Of a stretch of DNA of 64,000 bases, positions 58,386 to 64,000 are shown in pieces; the stretch's first letter is position 1, and every line of letters starts with the position of its first letter. The DNA lies in contig NW_027328740.1 of the NCBI RefSeq assembly GCF_048564905.1, positions 72,358,662 through 72,422,661 of the forward strand. Direction: 5' to 3'. The position numbers and the translations under genes are program-made. The DNA is from Vicugna pacos (lineage: Eukaryota > Chordata > Mammalia > Artiodactyla > Camelidae). Below the pieces are notes generated by a model. It saw nothing but the letters and a program-made list of their open reading frames with translations, was not told the DNA's origin and searched no databases.

Positions 58386-60364
58386 CAATTGCTCCTCTAA
58401 TCAGCTTCCCGTTGAGTGTTTTCCCGAACTCCTGTGAGCCCATAAATGACCGATTTTAGCTATCTCAGCCTGATGAGGTCTTCAAAGGAGAGACACCAGT
58501 GAGAATGAGAGGCAGAGTGGCATAAATTAAAATTGTACATTTTCACAAATGTTTTATTCTCAGGTAATGACTGTAAAGGAAATAGTTTTTTAATTTAGTG
58601 CTTTGTGAGAACTAAAAACAAAACATTTAAAATAACTATTGTGCAAGAGAGAAGTGGTCTTTGAAAGTCCAACTGTTGCTAATGATGTTACTTGTTTTTT
58701 CTAGTGGTGCTTATTTACTGAAAAATTTCCAAACACTGAATTTGTTTTATGTAGTCTTAGTATGAAAGAAAACTTTGTCAGTGAGTATTGTAAGTAAAAT
58801 CCTTACTCTTTTCTTTCCTGATGATGAATATCTTAGTTGTTTACATGGCTTAAGTATATTTCGTCATTTGTGAAATTTGAGTAATATGGTTTACCTTGTC
58901 TGACTGTGAGAGCTGGACGCCTTGTATACAAAGCACCGTAGAGGTGCTTAATAAAAATGTGCTTTCACAGTGACTGATAGTTTAGAAGTATCAACTCTGA
59001 ATACTAAAAAGGGTAGCTTATTTCTGATGCATATTCAATCTGTGTATATATGATATACATTAATATGGCTTAAAGTAACTAGGATTGTTTTTTTTAAGTG
59101 CAGTATGAAGCTTTAATGAAATCTGTGTCATTCTAGTGAGACAGGGACTACTTAAATTGCCTTAAGCAGACGACCTTGAAGATTATTTACACAGAATGTA
59201 AGCTCAGAATTCATGTTGCCGTGTAACCATCCATCAGACATTTAATTTCTCGGGATTCTGACCAGAACCATTAAGTTTAGAAAAATCCACATTGATTATT
59301 ATCAGGGAATAAGCTTCTCTCTTTTGTGACTAAAGAAAATTTTGATTTTTTTCTGCACTCTTTTCAGGTTTTAAAATTTCAAAATTTTGATTTGACATGT
59401 CACTTTTTTAATAGAGAGAATAAAGCTCATGCTGTTTTAATATGTAAATAAATGTTTTTGTATTTCAATACCCTTCTATGATTTCCTGGCTCTTTGAGAA
59501 GTATTTTGCAAGATACTTAGATTACCTACTGTTGGAAAAATACAGACGTGACTTTTATGAATATAGGCGTAGTACAGTTCTGTTGGTTTTTACTACAGTG
59601 CAAGACATGAGACCTAGGAGAGCTTTGCTGCTGATTGCCAGGAGGACAGATCTCAGGTCTCAGTCTCCCCTCGTGTAAAATGAAGTGGCTGGACTGGATT
59701 CTTTCCTCTTCTAAGATGAGCTTCCATGAGCCTATGTCTTTTGTTTATATTTAGGAGTATTAGCAATATCAGATTAAATACTGAATACCCCTCCATCCCC
59801 CCGAAGCAAAGTGCAGTATATGCTACATAAGCTTCTAGTTATCTGATTCTCGTTTCTCATCTTACAGTCAATTTTTGTGTTGCATGTTTCCCGGCAACCT
59901 GGAAGGTCTTTTTAGCCATAGGTGGCGCTGTTGCAACTTTTTACAGTCTTAATTTTTCTGTTTGTAAAATAAGGCTTAAACAATGTGATTTTATTTTGAT
60001 TCCTTTGCTTAATGCTTCAGAATAGCACAACGTCCATTATGTCTTTCTACCTGGAAAATTTTTTCTGCTTATATCATAGTTTTATTCTTTTATCTCGCTG
60101 TGAACATTTCAGACTTGCTGTGCAAACAATGGCAAAATCGGGCTTTTCTTCTAGTGTTAGAAACCAGTGAGCCGGGATATTATAAAACAGCTAGAAGCTG
60201 CCTCTGGAGCACCATAAAGCTGAAAGGTGTGTTGAGTTCCCTGAGTATTGACCCCGCCGCTGTGTGTTAATTGGTGGGAGTTGATTTGGTACATATATGA
60301 TGGGGTGTAGTTTCTTGACTTGGGTTTGCCTGCACGTGCTGACACTGAACCATGTGATCCTGAG
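58386..60364. other. Intron-like AT-rich DNA
   Basis: MIR-like words (CTCAGTCTCCCCTCGTGTAA, AAATGAAGTGGCTGGACTGG) lie at about 59655-59735. Otherwise no exon or repeat recognised. The frame at 59478-59678 overlaps this remnant. Confidence 0.4.
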
Positions 60365-60505
60365 TCAGCTCGTTCTGAGTTTTCCCCTCGTCTGTGAGAA
60401 GGGGACACTCATATCTGCTTTGTAGAATTGTGAGAATTAGTAATTATGTAACATGTTTACCACAGTGGGTATGTCAAGAGAGCTCATAAACTTTAGCTGC
60501 TGTTT
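60365..60505 (+). mobile_element. MIR SINE remnant
   Basis: GAGTTTTCCCCTCGTCTGTG, TTGTAGAATTGTGAGAATTA and TCATAAACTTTAGCTGCTG follow MIR. Confidence 0.55.
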
Positions 60506-61314
60506 TGTGTGCAGCCATCATTTTATAGTCTTTGGTAATTACAAAGAAACAAGAAAATAAGAAAAGCTGATTTTATGATGAAAGATATTTGAGGACGTTC
60601 CATAATTCCTACACCCATAATTTAGCATCAGCAGAGTCAGAACTGTTACACAGTCGCCCTGGACCAACGTTAAGCCACAGAAATTTTTGTTACTTCATAT
60701 ATGTTGGGGCCTAAGGGGAACCAATACTTATACACATGTTGTCTCCAGCAGCCAACTGAGAGATGACACAAAAGAGTAGGCAGGCGATAAATGTCTTCTT
60801 TGTTACTGATGAAGCCACGTTCTCCATGAACTTCAGGGCTGTGGATAAATGAGTGTCATGATACTGTGTCCCAGAAGTAGAGACTCACCCTGTCCCAGGT
60901 ATCTCTGGGCCACAGCAAGCCTTCCCTTGAGAGAATGAGCCCCATCATGCACAGGGCTGTTCTGCAATGGAGCTGAGCATCCAGGGTGCTTCCCTAGGGT
61001 AGTCAACACTGGAGGGAAAGGAAGGGTTTCACATGCCCTGTTTGTCTCCCCGGAATCACAACTCAATCTGTTAATGTGAGGAGGGCTAGCTGTGGGCCAG
61101 GGGTCAGGGCTGTGAAGGGAGTAGCACTCTGCATGGCCCAGAGGAGTGGGGAGGAGGTATCCCTTCCATCAGTTTAAACAGGTGGTGGGATGGAACAGAA
61201 GGGTTCATCCCATGAGTTTATAAAAGGAGAAATAAGAATTTCCTTTGGGTATTAGTCTAGCCAGGAAACACAGAAGATGATTAGGAAGGAGACTTGTAAA
61301 CCACTGTAATATTA
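60506..61314. other. Intron-like unassigned DNA
   Basis: No exon or repeat family recognised. Confidence 0.4.
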
Positions 61315-61530
61315 ATTTGACATTTGTTGAGCACCCAAAATGTGCTACATTCTTTTCTGAGCATTTTACAGAAATGAATCCTTCAATCTTCTCAACAAGC
61401 GAGTAAGGAAGGTTTGATTGTTATCCCAGTTTCACAGTGTGGAAATTGAGGCACACAGAGGGTAAGTTGACCAAGGTCACAGAACTAGTAAGTGGCAGAG
61501 CAAGTATTTTAACCCTGGCTGTATGGTATT
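61315..61530 (-). mobile_element. MIR SINE, well preserved
   Basis: TTGTTGAGCACCCAAAATGT, GAGCATTTTACAGAAATGAA, TATCCCAGTTTCACAGTGTG, CCAAGGTCACAGAACTAGTA and GTGGCAGAGC are nearly the full reversed MIR. Confidence 0.85.
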
Positions 61531-62954
61531 GTGGCTCCCAGAATGGGCTTTGGGTGTTTAGATGTATCTGCATCCCTCGATTTCTGTACGTCTGTGCATC
61601 AATTAGCCCAGAAAGGACAGGGAAAGGAGAGTTACACAGGTGCTCACAGTCGTGTCTCGGCAACTGTCCACGAAGAGTGCACCGTGATTAGAATTAATTG
61701 TTTTCCAGGCAGCAGATCTGTTGGTATAACAGAAATTTAGTCCATTGAATTCATCTAGAAATCCTTCCTGCTCTGCTTCTGTCCACACTTGCCATGTGAC
61801 TGCCTGCCCGTGTTTGGGCCGTGGAGGAGAACATATACTCATGGTTGAACTCTGATATTGCAGTCTGGTTCATAGTTTCACATCTTCTGTTACATTAATA
61901 AGTTAAATTTCTGGTTTTCTTGCATCAGTGTCTCATGAGTTTGGTTAATGTGAAACCAGTCCATGGGAGCCCAGGGGTTATGATGGTATAAATTTTTAGC
62001 ACGTTGTGGCACTTCTAGCCATGCAGACATGACTGGGGGATGTACGCCTTTCTCACTGATTTCTCCCAACAGCAGGGTCCTCTCACGGATGTGAGGCTGG
62101 GAGCTCTCTGAGTAGCTCAGTCAGAGGCCAAGTCCACCAATCCGAAAATGATGAAGTACCTGGAAGTGGGTTTAATAAAAGTAAAGGGCTTCCAGGTAGT
62201 CCGATGGGCTGTTCAAGAAATTTGGTGAAAAGCTGTCCACTGTCTGTGGTTTAGCTGCTTCTTTGCTATTGAAAAGTCTGGAGTAGATGAAGGGATTTTA
62301 AAAAGCAGAAAGGAGTGATTTCAGGTGGTACATCCACACCGGTGAGAAGTGATGGATGACCGCCTGTGTGAGGCACAGACAGAGTCTTACAAACTTCATA
62401 AAACAGCTTCAAATGCTCTGCCATCTGAGTGCGCTTCATATGGGGTCCAGTTCATCACTGGTCACGCTGTGAGGGCAAGTAACTGACGATGGCAGAAAGG
62501 ACACGGAGGCATCAAAAAGGTCTCACTCATGTTCCCTGTTTAAAGAATGTGGCACAGTGTATTATATTTGAGCTGGTTTTTCACTGAACAGTTTTTAGTG
62601 TTTTCTGGGACTCCCCAGTGCCCCAAGGTTCCATGCAGCTGGGTGTCCCCTCATTGCAGCTCCGTCAGCGCTTGCCCTGGGCTGATGTGGTGTCACGGGA
62701 AGCAGGACGGTCAGCGTCCCCGGCTCCTCTGAGCTCCGTCTCCTCATCTGCAGAGCCTGGTTTCCCATCCGTGTCTACTTAGTAGGGTTGCTGAGAATCA
62801 CACGTGATGGTTATCAGGTGTGATTTCTGGTTGTCTCTGCGATTGGCAAATAGCCAATAATTGATAGAAACTCTTGTTTTTTTTAATTGTAATTGTGTCT
62901 CCTAGATTGCAGTGGTTTTTAGTCTGCATTTTTTTATAACTTTACTCATTTTTA
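61531..62954. other. Intron-like unassigned DNA
   Basis: A weak MIR-like piece (CGTCTCCTCATCTGCAGAGC, GTAGGGTTGCTGAGAATCAC) lies at about 62690-62810. No exon recognised. Confidence 0.4.
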
Positions 62955-63056
62955 AATATGCCCTTATTTTATTTATTTTTTTTGAGGTACTGGGGACTGA
63001 AGCCAGGACATTGTGCATGCTATGCAGGTGCTCTACAACTGAGTAATACCCACCCT
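62955..63056 (-). mobile_element. Camelid tRNA-derived SINE (Vic-1 type)
   Basis: Plus-strand reading shows a T-rich tail (TTATTTATTTTTTTTGAGG), then TACTGGGGACTGAAGCCAGG, ATTGTGCATGCTATGCAGGT and GCTCTACAACTGAGTAATAC, the reversed SINE body. Confidence 0.85.
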
Positions 63057-64000
63057 CCTTTTCTGCACTTAAAAATAAATATTGCAATACACAAAATAGC
63101 TCTTAAACTCCATCATGGGACCTGGTCTCTGTATAGGCAAATGAACACGTATACTATTTCAATAAGAATAAATGCTGTTGAGACATACGTTTCTGAATCT
63201 GTTAATGTGCTTAAAAACGATCATAGCTAGTGATAAACACGAGACTTAGATCCAGGACTTTTTAGGGTATGTTTTGCCATCATGGGAAATTACATTCTAC
63301 CGAGAAGGCTAATTGGGTCTCTTTGATATTTGGATGGTTTAGCAGGTGATCAAGGCTTTCCAAAGCTGACAGTTTTGTATTTTAAACTAACTACAAAGTT
63401 ATCTTCTAGAAGATGGAAATCCTAAGCTTGTGAATTTCCCAGTAATCCAGGGGGTATGTGTCTGTGTCTGTGTCTGTGTGAACGTTTGTGTGTGTGATTT
63501 CAGGAATGTAGAAATAAGTTCCATATAGACTTCTGATATCTTTCTCTTCCAGTTCAAGGTTTAAGCATATACTTACACAAATAAATTGATTTTCTTTTGT
63601 CATTTGGCATATTGGCGGGAATAAGAGGTTCTCATACTTGTTTCAGAAGGGTTGGGAAGCATGAGCTTAGAAAACGGGAGGAGAAAGAGGCAGGGAGACA
63701 CTTCACACTTTGTGCAGTATATGAGAAACGGTAGCTTTTCTTTTCTCTTTTCTTCTAAAGCAAACTGGCTCTGAATTGTAACACACTATTCCTCAGAATT
63801 GCTTTTCTAATCAGATACAAGTGCCTCAGATTTTTCAAGGCAACATGAATGATGAAATGTGTTTTAGCATTTATCTTTAAAAGTAGTTTTATTTCTCAAG
63901 TAAAAGACTATAGCCTGTTTCTTCCAGCGTCTCAAGAAATTCTCATTGATCTATGTACATGTTCTATGTGCTTATTTTCTTTTCTTTTTTTTTAAGTGCT
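63057..64000. other. Intron-like DNA to right edge, with TGTGTC repeat
   Basis: A (TGTGTC)n run lies at about 63455-63500. No exon or repeat family otherwise recognised. The sequence ends in a T-rich stretch. Confidence 0.4.

Noticed and set aside
1-64000. CRISPR arrays, operons, tRNA or rRNA genes
   Set aside because: The window is mammalian. The only tRNA-like sequences are the heads of camelid SINEs, whose diverged boxes and A-rich tails show they are retroposons and not tRNA genes.

Overview
The window is mammalian nuclear DNA, almost certainly from a camelid (alpaca, llama or camel). The best evidence is four copies of the tRNA-derived camelid SINE (Vic-1 type: 8740-8844, 32360-32480, 57840-57928, 62955-63056) together with artiodactyl-type L1 3' ends (11170-11625, 20640-22250, 54430-54745) on a background of older mammalian repeats (L2, MIR, MLT1, MER2, MER5A, L1M). 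There is no prokaryotic organisation. Nearly every open frame here is a chance frame or lies in repeat DNA, and no complete protein-coding gene is visible.

Layout. 1-950: two pieces of one ERV-type LTR in opposite orientation. 965-5550: a diverged direct duplication of about 950 bp, about 3.6 kb apart. 5.5-22 kb: repeat-rich intergenic DNA with L2, L1, a Tigger/MER2 element split by an L1, a CA-rich minisatellite and an AT-rich tract. 22.7-23.0 kb: an unprocessed, decayed copy of one POFUT2 exon on the minus strand. 24.06-25.0 kb: a CpG island with a possible first exon on the minus strand. 25.86-26.4 kb: a tandem repeat with a unit of about 240 bp. 26.4-37.3 kb: mostly unassigned GC-moderate DNA, with L2 copies and a camelid SINE inserted in one of them. 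37.4-39.75 kb: a GC-rich, CpG-rich tandem array of about 160-bp monomers, arranged as a higher-order repeat of about 480 bp. 41.49-41.82 kb: an isolated exon-like coding block on the plus strand with a strong splice acceptor, a stop codon and one reading-frame break. 43.7-50 kb: LTR fossils (MLT2-like, two MLT1), a long old L1 and MIRs. 50.4-52 kb: a head-to-head pair of the same LTR family seen at the left edge. 52.56-53.35 kb: a second CpG island with a perfect NRF1 palindrome and a likely first coding exon on the plus strand. The remaining 11 kb, to the right edge, reads as the first intron of that gene.

The two CpG islands are the only good candidates for active promoters. The rest is a mosaic of transposon insertions, two decayed host-gene fragments and three locally amplified repeats, of which the 480-bp higher-order array is the most unusual structure. 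Family names come from recalled consensus sequences, not from a database search, so element boundaries are approximate by tens of bases.
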